From: Phaeosaccion multiseriatum | Lineage: Eukaryota; Ochrophyta, other classes | NCBI GenBank assembly: GCA_965112735.1 | Contig: OZ218956.1 | Span: 2,232,001 to 2,296,000, forward strand | Length of the DNA stretch: 64,000 nt | Reading direction: 5' to 3' | Part shown: one piece after another, positions 45,219-57,600 of the stretch | How the letters are laid out: every line of letters begins with the position of its first letter | How positions within the stretch are numbered: position 1 is the first letter of the stretch | Program-made: the position numbers and the translations under genes | Notes under the pieces: generated by a model | Seen by the model: only the letters and a program-made list of their open reading frames with translations | What the model was told of the DNA's origin: nothing | Database searches by the model: none

Positions 45219-45528
45219 TGTCCCTCCATCCAGACAGACAGTCAAGACTCCACTCACATCATCTCCCACAGAATGAGCCCGAAGGAGAAAATGTCCGACT
45301 TCTCGTTGTACCGCTCGTGCCGGGCCACCTCCGGAGCCATGTACCGCATGGAGCCTGTCTCTCCGGTCATGCTGTACAGTTCATCTGAGCCTCTGCGCTC
45401 CACGAGTCGAGCGAGGCCGAAGTCCATGAGCTTCAGGGTGCGGCTGTGGAAGGGGGAGGGGACAGGAGGGGAGGTTGGGAGTGGAGGTCAGGAAGAAGAA
45501 GCGCAACAACAACGACGACAACACTACC

Positions 45529-45559
<31 letters not shown>

Positions 45560-47173
45560 GAGAGAAGGGGGGCGGGGGGGCCGATTGGGCAAAAGGAGAA
45601 GGGGGAGGGCAGACCTGAGTGGGCCGGCCTCGGTACCCACCCAACCAACCAAACGACCCACCAACCAACAAACCAACAACTAAACGTACGCGTGAAGTGA
45701 GAAGCCGATATTGACGGGCTTGATGTCTCGGTGCAGCAACATAACGTTGGGGTGTGCCTTTGCATGCATGTAGTCCAGAGCGCTCGCCAACTCCTTGGCT
45801 CTATGCACGGCTGAGCTGAGAGGGAACTGCTTAAGCAGCTGCCGCCTCTTGACCGTGGTGGCGAGGTTCTCTACCTGAGAGGCCTCTGTGCCGAGGACAT
45901 GGGCCAGAGTATCCCTCGAAAGGCGCTCCAACACTATGAATCTGTTGAGTGGGTTGGGTGGGTGGGGTGGCAATGTGTTGGTTGGGTAGCGGTGTGTTGG
46001 TTTGGGTGTTTCGAGGATGAGGTTTAGGGTTAGGTTCCAAGAGGAGCAGGAAATGGAAGGATGTGTGTGTTGGGGGTGGGGGACACGCCATCATATCAAG
46101 GGGGTTCGCTCGAGAAGACATGCAGCAACAGGCAGAAACCTTAGCACTTCGCTCACTCAACTACACCACTCCCTCACTCACCCACTCTCTTCCTATACTC
46201 ACTCAACTCATTCACCACCCGCCCACTCCCTCCCTCCCTCACCCACAAACCCACTCACTTCGTTCTCTCTATTTCCTCAATCAATCACTCCCGCAACCCA
46301 GTGAGATCTCTCAATCCCTCACTCACCTGTGTGGGGCATGGCCTGCCCCAACGAGGGTAACAATGTTCTCATGCCTGAGGCCCTTGAGGATCTCCAGCTC
46401 CGTCTCCAGATCGTGGAGCGTCTCCTCTATGCACGGGATGTCCAGACGCGCGGACTGGGAGAGAGACACAAAGACAGACAGAGAGACAGAAGACAGGGAG
46501 ACAGACAGGGGACGGAGGGATGAAGGGCCAGCGTAGGGAGGCAGAGCACCACGAAGCAAAGGCGATCAAAGAGAGACGATATGGGTCACAAAAAGGAGAA
46601 ATTTGGGTAGGAATTAGCAGCCGAGAGGGCGGTCTAGTGGTGGGGAGGTTGTCGTGAACATGCATGAGAGGAAAACGGCTTGAGCTGGTGCATGGCGGTA
46701 GACAGTGAAGAAAACACCCCAACCAAACTTCCGAGTGCGAGAGGAAAGGATCCCCAAGTGGGAAAACTAGCTTAGCCAGTAGCATCAATGCACACACACA
46801 GCAGGCCAGCAGGGGGGATGAACAGCCAGTGCGACGTCAAAAAACAACACCATAGCGACCGACTGACCTTGACTACGATGTGCTCGCCGTTCCTCGTCCC
46901 TCTATACACTGTACAAAACCCCCCATCGGCGAGGTGCTTCAGCGGCCGAAGGTGCGTGAGCTGTATCGCAAGGTCGGGAACCCGGTCTTCTGGCGGTATC
47001 CTTGGCTGTCCCAGCTGCGCCGTGCTAGCAGTGCTCTCCCCCGTTGGTAACCCTCCTTCCGTCACGCTCACAGAGCCGTCTTCCTCCTCCCCTTCCGCCT
47101 CATGGACACCCCCTCGAGTGCGCGACGAAGACGCAGAGGACACGAGCTCACTCTTGCTGGCGCACTGCCCCAT
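44651..47173 (-). CDS. Tyrosine-kinase-like (TKL) family protein kinase with putative myristoylated N-terminus
   Basis: Five exons on the minus strand: 46868-47173, 46327-46454, 45690-45941, 45258-45443 and 44651-44948, giving 389 residues. The first in-frame ATG gives MGQCASKS, which fits an N-myristoylation plus Cys-palmitoylation signal (Gly2, Cys4, Ser6), so membrane attachment is likely. Kinase motifs in order: glycine loop ADGGFCTVYRG, IVVK lysine (102), Glu-rich helix C, LRHENIVTLVG, LLHRDIKPVNIGF, LMDFGLARL, GSMRYMAPEV, KSDIFSFGLILWEM, RPFEGM and a CWSGDATTRPSA end. The last motif is typical of TKL/MLK/RAF-like kinases. A Gln/His-rich tail follows. The frame is open upstream to a TTG at 47263, but no ATG exists there. 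Confidence 0.9.
45175..45218. repeat. (ACAG)n microsatellite in a kinase intron
   Basis: About 11 copies of ACAG occur in the intron between exons 4 and 5 of the TKL kinase gene. On the transcribed strand this reads (CTGT)n. Confidence 0.85.
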
Positions 47174-47603
47174 TCCCTCCTGCCCACCTTGCCTAGATTG
47201 CCTCGCCCGAGGCGCCCGAGGCAGCCACCAGGCGTGGCGCCGCCGGGCGAACGGCTTCTTCAAAGTATTAATGCTCTATCAAGATGCATGGCAGCCCGGG
47301 TGGGTAAGAAAGAAAGAAGGAAAGGTCTGAGGAGACCCCAGAGTGGGTAAAGGCCCAGGCTGGACCTGCGTCGCTGCTAGGCGTGGGCCAAAACGACTGG
47401 TATACTGATGCTGTGCGTTCTGGGTGTTGTGTTACGTAAAGCTAAAGCTTCAGAAAGCCGGAGATGATACATTGGAGCGGCCAGGGCTGTGTGAGAAGCG
47501 CAAACTCTTATTAACCGTGACGGGAGCCGGCTCTGGCTCCCCACTCGGCCCGGATTTTGGAGATTCTGTGACAGAATCAAATCAAATAGGAAAGGAAAGA
47601 CAA
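47174..47603. promoter_or_regulatory. Divergent spacer between TKL kinase and small unknown gene
   Basis: These 430 bases separate the two start codons and presumably carry both promoters. No particular element is recognised. Confidence 0.4.
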
Positions 47604-48583
47604 ATGGAAATGGAGGAGGAGCGTATAAGAGCCCGCTTGAGGTGCCTGATGATTCAGGTATTTTTCAATCCGTGATCAAGAGGTCATGAACCCTTCGAAG
47701 CTGAGGTTGTTGTTGTCTGTCCCGCCCCTTCCTCTTCGCTCTTCGTCCTCTTGCTCAGCCCCCTTCCTTCTCGGACACTCGGTCTATGCTGAACTGCCTC
47801 GAGGTGCTTATCAAAGAGTACAGCGACAAACAGAGAGCGGAGGCAGCAGCGGCGGCGACCCACTCCAAGAGGAAGCTCCGGAAGCACGGCAGGCACTGGG
47901 AGGATGAGCACGGCGGCCTTGGCGATGAGGCGTGGGCCAACAGCGTCTTTGACCTGACTGCCTCCTCCTCCTCCAGTCCCAGCGCCTCAGCAGATGAAGC
48001 CGCTTGCAAGGTGAGCGTATGACATGATGTGCATCGGAAAAAACGTTGAGAGCCGAAGTGCCGTAGTGGTGGGGCAGGTGGTGATGGTTCCTTGGCCGGG
48101 CGAGCGAAGAAGGGTTTTATCGGTAGTTCAAAGATGAGGTGGAAGGGAGAATTAGAGGGTGGGGGTGGACGGAGGGACGGACGAGACAAGAGGGAGGAGG
48201 AGGGAAGAGGAGAGGGTATTAAGCGTAACAAAATGCCTCGCGCGGCTTTCCTCGCCCACCAACCACAGGAGCTTAGGGCCCAGTGCGACTATTATGACAG
48301 CGAGCTCGACAGCGTGAGGCACGCCCTGCGCATCGCCAACCTGCAGACTGCACACCGAGGGCCCCTCCCGCCCTCGTTGGACGACGTGACGGAGCTGCTA
48401 GACCACCTTCGAAAGAAGACCAGCAACAGCAGCAGCAGCAGCAGCAGCCCGCACCATGAGTACGAGGGGGAGGGGCAACAAGGTGGGCTTGGGGGGAAGG
48501 GGAGTAAAGAGCAGCAGCACCAGGTGTGGCGGGGGGCGGCAGGTAGAAGGGGGAATGTGAAGAGTGCGTCGAGAAGAGGGTGA
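47604..48583 (+). CDS. Small protein of unknown function, Ser/Gln/Gly-rich C-terminus
   Basis: Three exons are modelled, 47604-47657, 47759-48010 and 48269-48583, all joined in phase 0, giving 206 residues. It begins MEMEEERIRARLRCLMIQ, followed by a helical, charged region (SMLNCLEVLIKEYSDKQRAEA), an acidic-aromatic stretch, then ELRAQCDYYDSELDSVRHAL (predicted coiled-coil), a Ser run and a Gly/Gln-rich tail. No domain is recognised. The 18-codon first exon is inferred from splice phase. An ATG at 47786 could be used instead. The 3' end might continue into another exon that I did not find. Confidence 0.45.
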
Positions 48584-48861
48584 AGTTACAGTGCGGTAGC
48601 AGCAGCAGCAGCAACGAGGTCGCCTACTTGGGATGAAGAGGGTTTTGTAGTGTTACGCACCCCAGGAAAGGGAGAAAAAGGGGGGAAGCCCCTCTCTTCT
48701 CTGTCCATCTCGGGAGCTGAGGGCAGAGGTTTTCTTCAAAGCAAGTGCTATTGATTGAGTGCTTGCGGTACGACGACCACGAAGCCTTGAGGCATAGAGA
48801 GCAATCACTCTCGCTCTACCTGACCCGGCGCCCCTTTACGCCTCACACTCCACCCCACCAG

Positions 48862-49797
48862 CTAGTCCATCTTGTGCAAGTGCAGCAGAGCGGAGGCTTC
48901 CGTATGCGAGGGGTGCAGGTCCAGAGCAGCCTGCAGCAACAGCAGTTGGTGATACAGCAGCAGCGACAGGGGTATTCGGTGAGGCGGGCGACGGGGGTTG
49001 GAACGCACAAGGCAATGCATCAGCAGCAGCATTAGCAGCAGCATTGGTAACTCTGATCCGCCTCTCTTCCGCCGCCGCCCCCCCCTCCCTACTACGGGCG
49101 AGGAGGAAGCAGACCGGGAACGAAGGAAAAAGGCAAGACTAGCGCAATTTCTTGCCCCCTTGCCAATACGCGAAGGCGCTGCTTACTCGCGACTTATGTG
49201 GAACTACCTATCTCGGGCCGAAGTAACGCGTCACGCACGAGTGAGGAAGGGTAACTTATCGGTTTGTAAGTTGCTCATGCAGCTACTACAGGGGAACCCC
49301 GTCACGCTGACTGTTCGGACTGTCTGTGATAGACGTGTGGCATTTGCATTTGTGCCCCCCCCCCCCCCCTCTAAGTCAACCAAGCTTTTAAAGGAATCCA
49401 TTACAGTATCATGCGTGCGATGATAGTTAAAAGTCCCAAACCCAAACCCTATGGCTCCCCCAACACCTACACCGCAGAACATCGCGTATCAGAATATCAT
49501 GTCATGTCATCTGTTCTCTTCTCCTCTCATCTACGGATGCATGACGCAACCCACCAACCCACCCACCTGGAGGGCTCTTGTCCCTTCGGCCTGCTTGCCC
49601 ATGAGCAGTCGTACCCTCCCCAGCTGAAAGTGTGCCTCTGCGAAGGAAGGCAGTAGCACATGTGCCACCCTCTCGAAGGACTCCTCCGCCCTCGCCAGCA
49701 GGCTGTGCTGCACGTGCGGTTGGTGTGGTTTCTCCTCCCCCATCTTGTGCAGGCACACACCGAGGTTGAAGTTGGCTTCCAGAGAGGCCTCGTTCAG

Positions 49798-49831
<34 letters not shown>

Positions 49832-51592
49832 GTCAGGGATTGTAGGCAGACAGTCGATGCCTTGCTTAGCGGGCGGCCGGGGAGGGAAGAGGAGAGGAGA
49901 GAGGCGAGGGGGCTTGGAGAGCACCGAACTTCGGCAGCGCGCGCACACACACACACACATACACACGCACGCACGCACGCACACACACATACACACTCAA
50001 ACAATGCACACACACACACACGGACACACACACACACACACGCACCCATCCACAAGCACTCACCGGACGCTGTTGGTGTAGCAGACCAGAGCAGATGCAA
50101 AGTCGTCCCTCTGCATGTAAGCGTTACCCAGGTGCACCTGCTCGACAGAGGGGGAAAGAGTTTCAGTTTCAGTGAAGCACATCTCCCGACTGCCCAGCGC
50201 CAGCAAGACAATGAGTGTCAATCACTCCAGCAAGAGGTCAGTATCGAAGGGGGGAGAGGGAGAGAAAGAGAGTGTGTGTGTGGGTGTGTAGCTCGCTGCG
50301 CCGCTTCGACTACGGTACCACTTCGCCCTCGAACATTTCTCTCCACTCCCCCTCCTCTGCCACCCCCCCCCCTGCCCGCCCTCCTCTCTCTGCCCTGTGA
50401 ACCCACCTGTGTCTCCCCATCTGTGGGCTCTAGCTCCGCCGCTGCCGAGAAGCACTCTATGGCTCTCTCGTCTTGGCCTCTCTCCGCGTTGAGGAAGCCG
50501 AGATTGTACCACGCCACAGCGTGTGTGTCTTGCAGAGCCACCACCTGAGGGAGGGCAGGAGAGGAAGTCCGTGGTCGGCAGGCCACATCGTGCGAGATAG
50601 AGCAGAGTAAGAGATGGGGATGGGGGCCCGAGAGTCACAGAGGGTCAGGGGGGGGGCGAGATGGCAGAGGATGGGAGACACTCGGCCTCTTTCTCGTGCG
50701 CCCACGCGCCCACGTGTTATGTAAGTCAAGCCATGGGGTGCTATTCTTTGGGTACCGCGAGGGGGCACTCCGTGGCTCTCGCTGACTTACAACACATTCG
50801 TCACTTCTCACTCACTCACTCACTCACTCACTCACTCACTCACTCACTCACTCACTCCGTCACCCTCTCAGTCAGCCAGTCACCCTCTCATTCCCTCCGT
50901 CGCTCACTCACTCACCCTCTCAGTCACTCAGTCAGTCAGTCACTCTCTCACTCACTCACTCACTCACTCTCTCACTCACTCACTCACTCACTCACTCACT
51001 CACTCACTCACTCACTCACTCACTCACTCACTCACTCACTCACTCACTCACTCACTCACTCACTCACTCACTCACTCACTCACTCACTCACTCACTCACT
51101 CACTCACTCACTCACTCACTCACTCACTCACTCACTCACTCACTCACTCACTCACTAACTCACTCCCTCCCTCCCTCACCCCCTCACTCACTCAATCACT
51201 CACTCACCCTCTAAGTCCCTCCGTCACTCACTCACTCACGCATCAGTCAGTCAGTCACTCACTCACCCTCTCAGTCACTCAGTCAGTCAGTCACTCACTC
51301 ACTCACTCACCCGAACACTCACTCCCTCACTCACTCCCTCACTCACTCCCTCACTCCCTCACTCCCTCACTACCTCACTCCCTCACTACCTCACTCACCC
51401 TCTCGTAGCACTCCATGGCCCCCACTTTGTCTCCAAACTTGTGCAGCGCAAAGGCTCTTGAGAAGTCCCCCTCCGTGAAGGTCGGATCAAGCACAGTGGC
51501 AATGGTGTAACAGGCCACGGCATCTGTGAGGCCTATACCACCACCCACCACACGTCCCTCTCCTCCTCCTCCCTCTCCCCCTCCTCCTCTTG

Positions 51593-51630
<38 letters not shown>

Positions 51631-54600
51631 TCTGCCTCTGCTTCTGCCTCTGCCTCCTCTTCAAGGATACACCCCAAATTGTGCACAACGCGGGCATGTT
51701 CAGGAGGGTGCTCAATCGCCTCCTGCAAGGAGATTGATGGAGTAGGCAATCACAACAGCAGGGTACGCAATAGCAACAGCAGCAGCAGCAAAAACAACAC
51801 GCAGCAAGATTGTTGACACAGCATTAGCAGCAGCAGCAGCAGCAGCAGCAGCAAATGTCGACTTTGTGTGTTACAATGCAGTACTCAGTACTCACACAAC
51901 TGTGGAGTGTATTGGTGATTCCGTTCCTTCATACCCTCTCCCGCGCGCACGCAGCACGCACGCACGCGCTAACTCACGCACGCACACACGCACTAACTCA
52001 CGCACGCGCGAAAGCACGAACGCACACACTCACGCACACACGCACTCACTAGCGCACGCACTCACCTCCAGGACGGAAAGGTCGAGTTCCAAGGCCGCTT
52101 CGAGCACAGCAACGCTTTCACTGTGGCTTCTTCTCCGTCTATCACAGCTACCTCCCCCCCCTACTCCTCCCTCCTCGTCCTCCTTCTCGTTCTCCTCCTC
52201 TCCCTCCCTACTGAGCTCCGTCTCCTCTGCCAGCTGGTTCAAGTCTGCCACAAGGGAGGGCCCTAACGCAAGCACGATCTCCTCGCGAAGCCTCTCTAGA
52301 CAGCGGCGCGCCGCTAGACTCGGCATGCCAGGGAGGAGCCGTCTGAGGTATGCATCCTCCCACCTTGATACGGCAGCGTCCAGGGCAGGGTGGAAGGGCT
52401 CGGGGCTGGTGGTGGGTGGGTGGGTAAGTGAGTGGGTGGGGTGGGTGAGTGGATAAGTGAGTGGGTGGGTGGGTGGGTGGGTGGGTGGGTAAGTGGGTGG
52501 GTGGGTAAGTGAGGGAGTCGGTGGGTGGGTGGGTGGATGAGAGAGTGGTTGGAAGGGTGAGTGAGTGAGAGCGGAGGGACAGACAGTGTGGAGGTGTGAG
52601 CAGTAGTGGGAGGAGGAGGAGGAGGAGGAGGAGGAGGAGGAGGACCTCTTCTCCTTCCCCTTCCTCTGCCTTCCCTTCCCTCCTCTCCCCCTCCCTTGTT
52701 GCGTGGCTGCGAGCACTACTCACCTCCACTCCCTCGGGTCGTAGACTTTGCCTGTCGTAAAGCTCTTCCACCGCTTCCGTCTGTGTCCCTTCTTCCTCTG
52801 CCCGCCCTCCTCCTCCTTAATCTCCTTCTTCTCCTCCCTTGGGACCTTGTCCCGCTTCCCCGCCGCCTCCTCCTCCTCCTCCTCACAGATGGGTCCTGTA
52901 CCACCACCATCGCCTCCCTCCGCCCCGGTCGCGCTGCAACTGACCCGGCCGTAGTCACTCCTTGCAGCATTGGCCTGGGCACCGGCTCTGCCTTCTTTAG
53001 TGATAGCATTGCCCTGTTCTGCTTCAGAAGCAGTCACAGCGGCAACTCCACCGCAAGACGAAGCGTCACGACCATTGGCCGGGAGCCTCTTCGTCGGCCT
53101 CTCCGCATCGAAGCACTCCACGTCGCTGTGGTTACTTATCAAGGCCTCCTCCTCCCCTGCAGCACTGCTACTCGTAGCTCGGTGGCCTCTCGGGTGTCTC
53201 CGAATGCCGGGCGACAGCGGAGACGCCGCCCCCCCCCCTCCATCTCCAGCCCTTGCGCCATCATGCCGCTGCTGCTTCCCCTCGTGCTTCGCCCTCTCCC
53301 CCTTTTTCTTCTCCTTCTCCTTCTCCTTCTCCTTCTCCTTCCTCTCTTTCGCCTCGCCCTCCCTCCTGACCCTCTCTCTCTTCATCTCCCTCCTCACCTC
53401 CGCGGCCTGCCGTCTCTTCCTTGCTTTGTCCATGTCACTTTCCCAAGCCTCCCTCCGACGCCGTCGAAGCTCCTCCGCGTCTCTCTCCAACTGGTCTCGC
53501 GCCTCTCGCTGCTCTCTCTCCTCTATCCTCTCCCTCTCCTCTCTCTCTGCTCGCTCCTCACTTTTGTGTCTCCTCTCTCGCTGCTCGAGCTCCTCTCGCT
53601 CCTCTCGCTCCTCCCTCTTCTCTCGCTCATCTCTCTTCTCTCGCTTCTCTCTCTCCGCTCGCTCTCGCTCCTCCTCCTCCTCCTCCTCCTCCTCCTCCTC
53701 CTCCTCCTCCTCCTCCTCCTCCTCCTCCTCCTCCTCCTCCTCCTCCTCCTCCTCCTCCCTCTCTTTGTTCCCCCTCCCAGTTTCTGTGCCCCTCCTTCCC
53801 TTGCCGTCCCCTCCTCCTCCTTCCCTCGCCAAACAAAATTCGTCCCTTCCCCCTCTTCTTCTGTGCTCGCTCCCTACCTCTCCCTCCTCATGGCCGTCCT
53901 GACGATGCTGTACCGCTACCGCCGCATATGGATGAGAATGGCGAGCACCTTCGATCTCTCTCTCCCTCACCCTCTCCCCCTCGCTCTCCCTCTCCCTCTC
54001 CCCCTCTCTCTCCCCCTCTCTCTCCCTCTCCCTCACCCCCTCCCTCTCCCTCTCCCTCTCTCTCTCCCTCACCCTCTCCCTCTCCCTCACCCTCTCCCCC
54101 TCGCTCTCCCTCTCCCTCTCCCCCTTTCTCTCCCTCTCCCTCTCCCCCTCTCTCTCCCCCTCCCTCTCCCCCTCCCCATCCTCCTCCAAATCCCCCATCT
54201 CATCGCAGTGCCTCCCCGCCTGCCCCTTGTCCCCTCTCCTCCCCCCCCCCCCCCCGGCTCCTCCTCCTCTCCCGTCCCTCCCCTCTCCCCCCGCAATGGT
54301 GCCAATGCCGGAATCACCGCCCTCGACCCTCGCTCTTGCGTTTTCCGCGATGGTATCATTGGAGATGGCGGAGAGGTAGTCCTGTAGCAAGGCGGGATCC
54401 ACCGACGTGTCCGCACAGCTCCCCCTCCTCTTGACCCCACCGCTACCGCTACCGCTCACGCCACCGCTACCGCTGCCCCATCTCGCCTCCCTCCCGAGCT
54501 CTGGAGTGTTGCCGCTTCTTCTTCTTCTGCTGCTTCTGCTACTTGTGCTGCTGCTTCCATCCTTCCTCGGGCCTGTGCTGGTGCTGGTACCGCTACCATT

Positions 54601-57600
54601 CGAACCAGTGGTGCTCGTGTTGGTAGTACGACTACACCGGCCGACGTCGCCATACCAAGGCCGAGGTCGATGCTGTGGTGCAGGGCCAGCACTAGCAGCC
54701 GCCGCCGCCTCCGCCTCCGCTGGAAGTAGCAGCCGAGCATCATCATCATCCACATACCCGCACCCTCCTTCCTGCCTGAACTGCGGACTCAGGGGTGGAC
54801 TGACACCGGTGCAGGTGTAGCGCAGGCTTTTGCAGCTTCCCACCTGCGTGGCGGAGGAGAGTAGTGGGTCGAAGCGCCGACGAGCGTCCCAACCCCCGTG
54901 TTCGTGCTCTTTCTCGTGTTCGTCCCAGCACTGCTCGTACTTACTGTTGCTGTTGTTGTTAGGGTCGTTGTTGCTGTTTCTGCTGCTTCTGTTGCTGCTG
55001 CTGCTGCTGTTGTTGTTATTGTTGTTGTTGCCCCCGTGCACCCCCTTGGTGCTGATAGGCGTTGCCCCGCGTGAAGAGGAGGACAGAGGAGGAGGGGAAG
55101 GAGGGAGAGGTCTGCGGATGCCCCCTCGTCCCATCTTTTGCTCCCCTCGACCGGCAGCGAAGGAGGGCGCGCTGCTTCGCATGCTACTCGTGCCCTTCAA
55201 GTCGTTGCCCATATGCCTGCTGCTCCTCCCTGTGCTCTTCAAGTTGTCGTCCCATTTGGCCACGCGGGCGCTCGCGCTTCCCCACTCCATCTGCTGCCAA
55301 CAGCCCGCCACGTCCACCTCCACGTCCACCTCCAGGTGGTGCTGCCCATATACCTGCTGCCCATATGACTGGCGCTGGTCAGACTGGTGCTGCTGGTGCT
55401 GGTGCTGGTACTGGTGCTGGTGCTGGTGCTGGTGCTGGTGCTGGTGCTGCGATTGCCTGTGTTCCGGTCGCCGCCCCTGTTCCTGCGAGCGTTGGCTCTC
55501 CAAACGTCCACTCTGCGGTCGGGGTGGGCTGCTCTGCCCCCCCCGGGGCCGCCGCCACTCCCTGCGGGATGCCTCCTCCTCCTCCTCCTTCTCCCCCCTT
55601 GCGTGCTGCGCTTCGTCTCGCCTCTGCGGTGACGGCGTACTTATTCGTTTTCTCTCTCTTTCCAGTGTAGGGGCAGTGGTATGCCTCCATATCTCCCCCT
55701 CCCCTCTCTCTCTTTCAAGGGGGAGGCTTGCGCCCCATCTCTCCTCTCCCTCTCTTTCAAGTGCCAGCGAGGCACTGGCAAGCCCCCCTCTCTGCCTTGC
55801 TCTTGGTGACTCGTTCTTCTCCTCCACTCGGAAACCTTCCTTCTCCTTCTCCTCCTCCTCCTCCTCCTCCTCCTCCTCCTCCTCCGCGACAGAAGTAGGA
55901 GCTGCTCTTGTGACAGGCTCATGACAACACCTCATGACCACAAGGAAGAACTGAGATACACTCACTCGCTGCTGCTTCCCAGAGCAGCGACCCGCTGCGG
56001 TTCCACCCCCACCACCTGTCGTCGACGCTCGAACACGTCCACTACCCCCCGGGCAGCTCCGCCTCCGCCCTACTTCCACACTCTCCTTCCCCGTCAGCAC
56101 CCCAGCGGGTAGCCGCGGGGCGAAGCTGCTACGCCGGCGAGGGCTGGCGAGTCCTCCAGCAGCAGCGGTTGCAGCAGCAGCAGCGGCGGCAGCGGCAGCA
56201 GCAGCGTAGGCGCCTACGCTTCCCTTCTTCGGTTGGCGAGCACGCGAACCAGCTTCAATCTTCGCCCTCCGCCCATGCCCCCCTGCCGAGCCTGCTTCGT
56301 TGCTGCTGCTCTTGCTGCTACTCTTGCTTGTGCCGCTAGCGCTGCTCGTCACCTCAGCCTTCCTGGTAAGCTCTTGCATGATCCGTAGGTGCAGCGCCCC
56401 CTTGTTGTCTTCCCCCGTGACCCGGAGGGTGATGGCGCTGGCTCGCTCCAAGCTCAGCCAGAGTTCATCCTCCGCAGCTGCCGCTCTCCCTCTTCGACTC
56501 GTGATGTCTGCCCAGCGCCGGTCCAGCTTGAGGCCCAGCAGTGCCTCTGTGTGCTCTCGAAGTGACCTGTTTCATGATGTAAGCACATAGAGCGGTGAGG
56601 GCCTCAAAGGATGAGCATAGAGAGTGTACAAACAGGAGGAGGTGGTGGTGCATCGTCCGTTGCGATGACGACCTCTGCAACGTGAAGCTATCTCCCCACC
56701 TATCAACTCGCACACACACACGCACACGCGCACACACGCGCGCAACCACAAACACACAGGCACGCACGCACGCACACACACACACACTGGCACACGCACA
56801 CATACACGCACATACACACACACACGCACACAAAGGCACACGCACACGGACGGAGAGGCACACACACGCACACGGACGGAATGAACTCACAAGTAACGCT
56901 CCAAGTCTCTCTCCTTGTAGAGGCTCTCAAGGAATGAGGCAAAGATTTCCACCTCGGGATGGGCCCCACGCAGGGCCTGAGTGGCCAGCAGGACCTCCAG
57001 GCACGCGTGGCGGATGAGCGATCTCACGCCAAACTGCGGCACCAGCAGCCGCAGCAGTAGTAGCACCAGTAGCAGCGTTTCATCAGGAGTAGCACAGAGA
57101 GAGAGGAGGAGGGTGGGGGAGGGGGGGGGGGGTGGGAGAGGACGAGATAAGAGAAACGCCTCGCCATTAATCCACTGTACGACTATACCCCCTCCGCCCG
57201 TCCTCCCCCCATCCCGTTTACATCATCTAGACGCCCGCCCAGCAGCCCAACCCAGCAGCACGGACCTTTTTGACGAGTTGTTTGTAGACAAGCACGGGGA
57301 AGCTTCTCGAACCCTTCCTCCCGCGGGGGTCATGGGCGAAAGAGTACACATCCTGGCTGTCTTCTTTAGCCGCTTTGTTGGCCGCTATGAGGACATCGTA
57401 GAGCTGAGGAGGGGTAGGGTAGGGTAGGGTAGGGTAGGGGAGGGGAGGGGAGAGGAGAGGAGAGGAGAGGAGAGAAGGGAGGAGGATGGGAAGAATGAAT
57501 GCGTGGAGTGAGTCAGAGTGCGGCAGTTGCGTTCCCGCTCGCTCTTATCGGATGTAGGGTGGGTGGGTAGGTGGGTGGTGCGCATCAAGGTCTCAAGCAG

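Noticed and set aside
47174-47263. N-terminal extension of the TKL kinase (open frame to 47263)
   Set aside because: No ATG exists in the extension. The first ATG gives a good myristoylation signal, so the start is placed at 47173.
50661-51158. Plus-strand frame of repeated Thr-His-Ser-Leu
   Set aside because: It is the (CTCA)n intron array of the TPR gene read as protein.
54830-55924. Plus-strand frame of 364 residues opposite the large TPR exon
   Set aside because: Its composition is that of antisense low-complexity sequence. The minus-strand frame is far longer and splices in phase at both ends.
57410-57441. GGGTA tandem repeat resembling telomere sequence
   Set aside because: It is only a few copies of a 5-mer inside an intron of the TPR gene and is not TTAGGG. 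It fits the general pattern of intron microsatellites.
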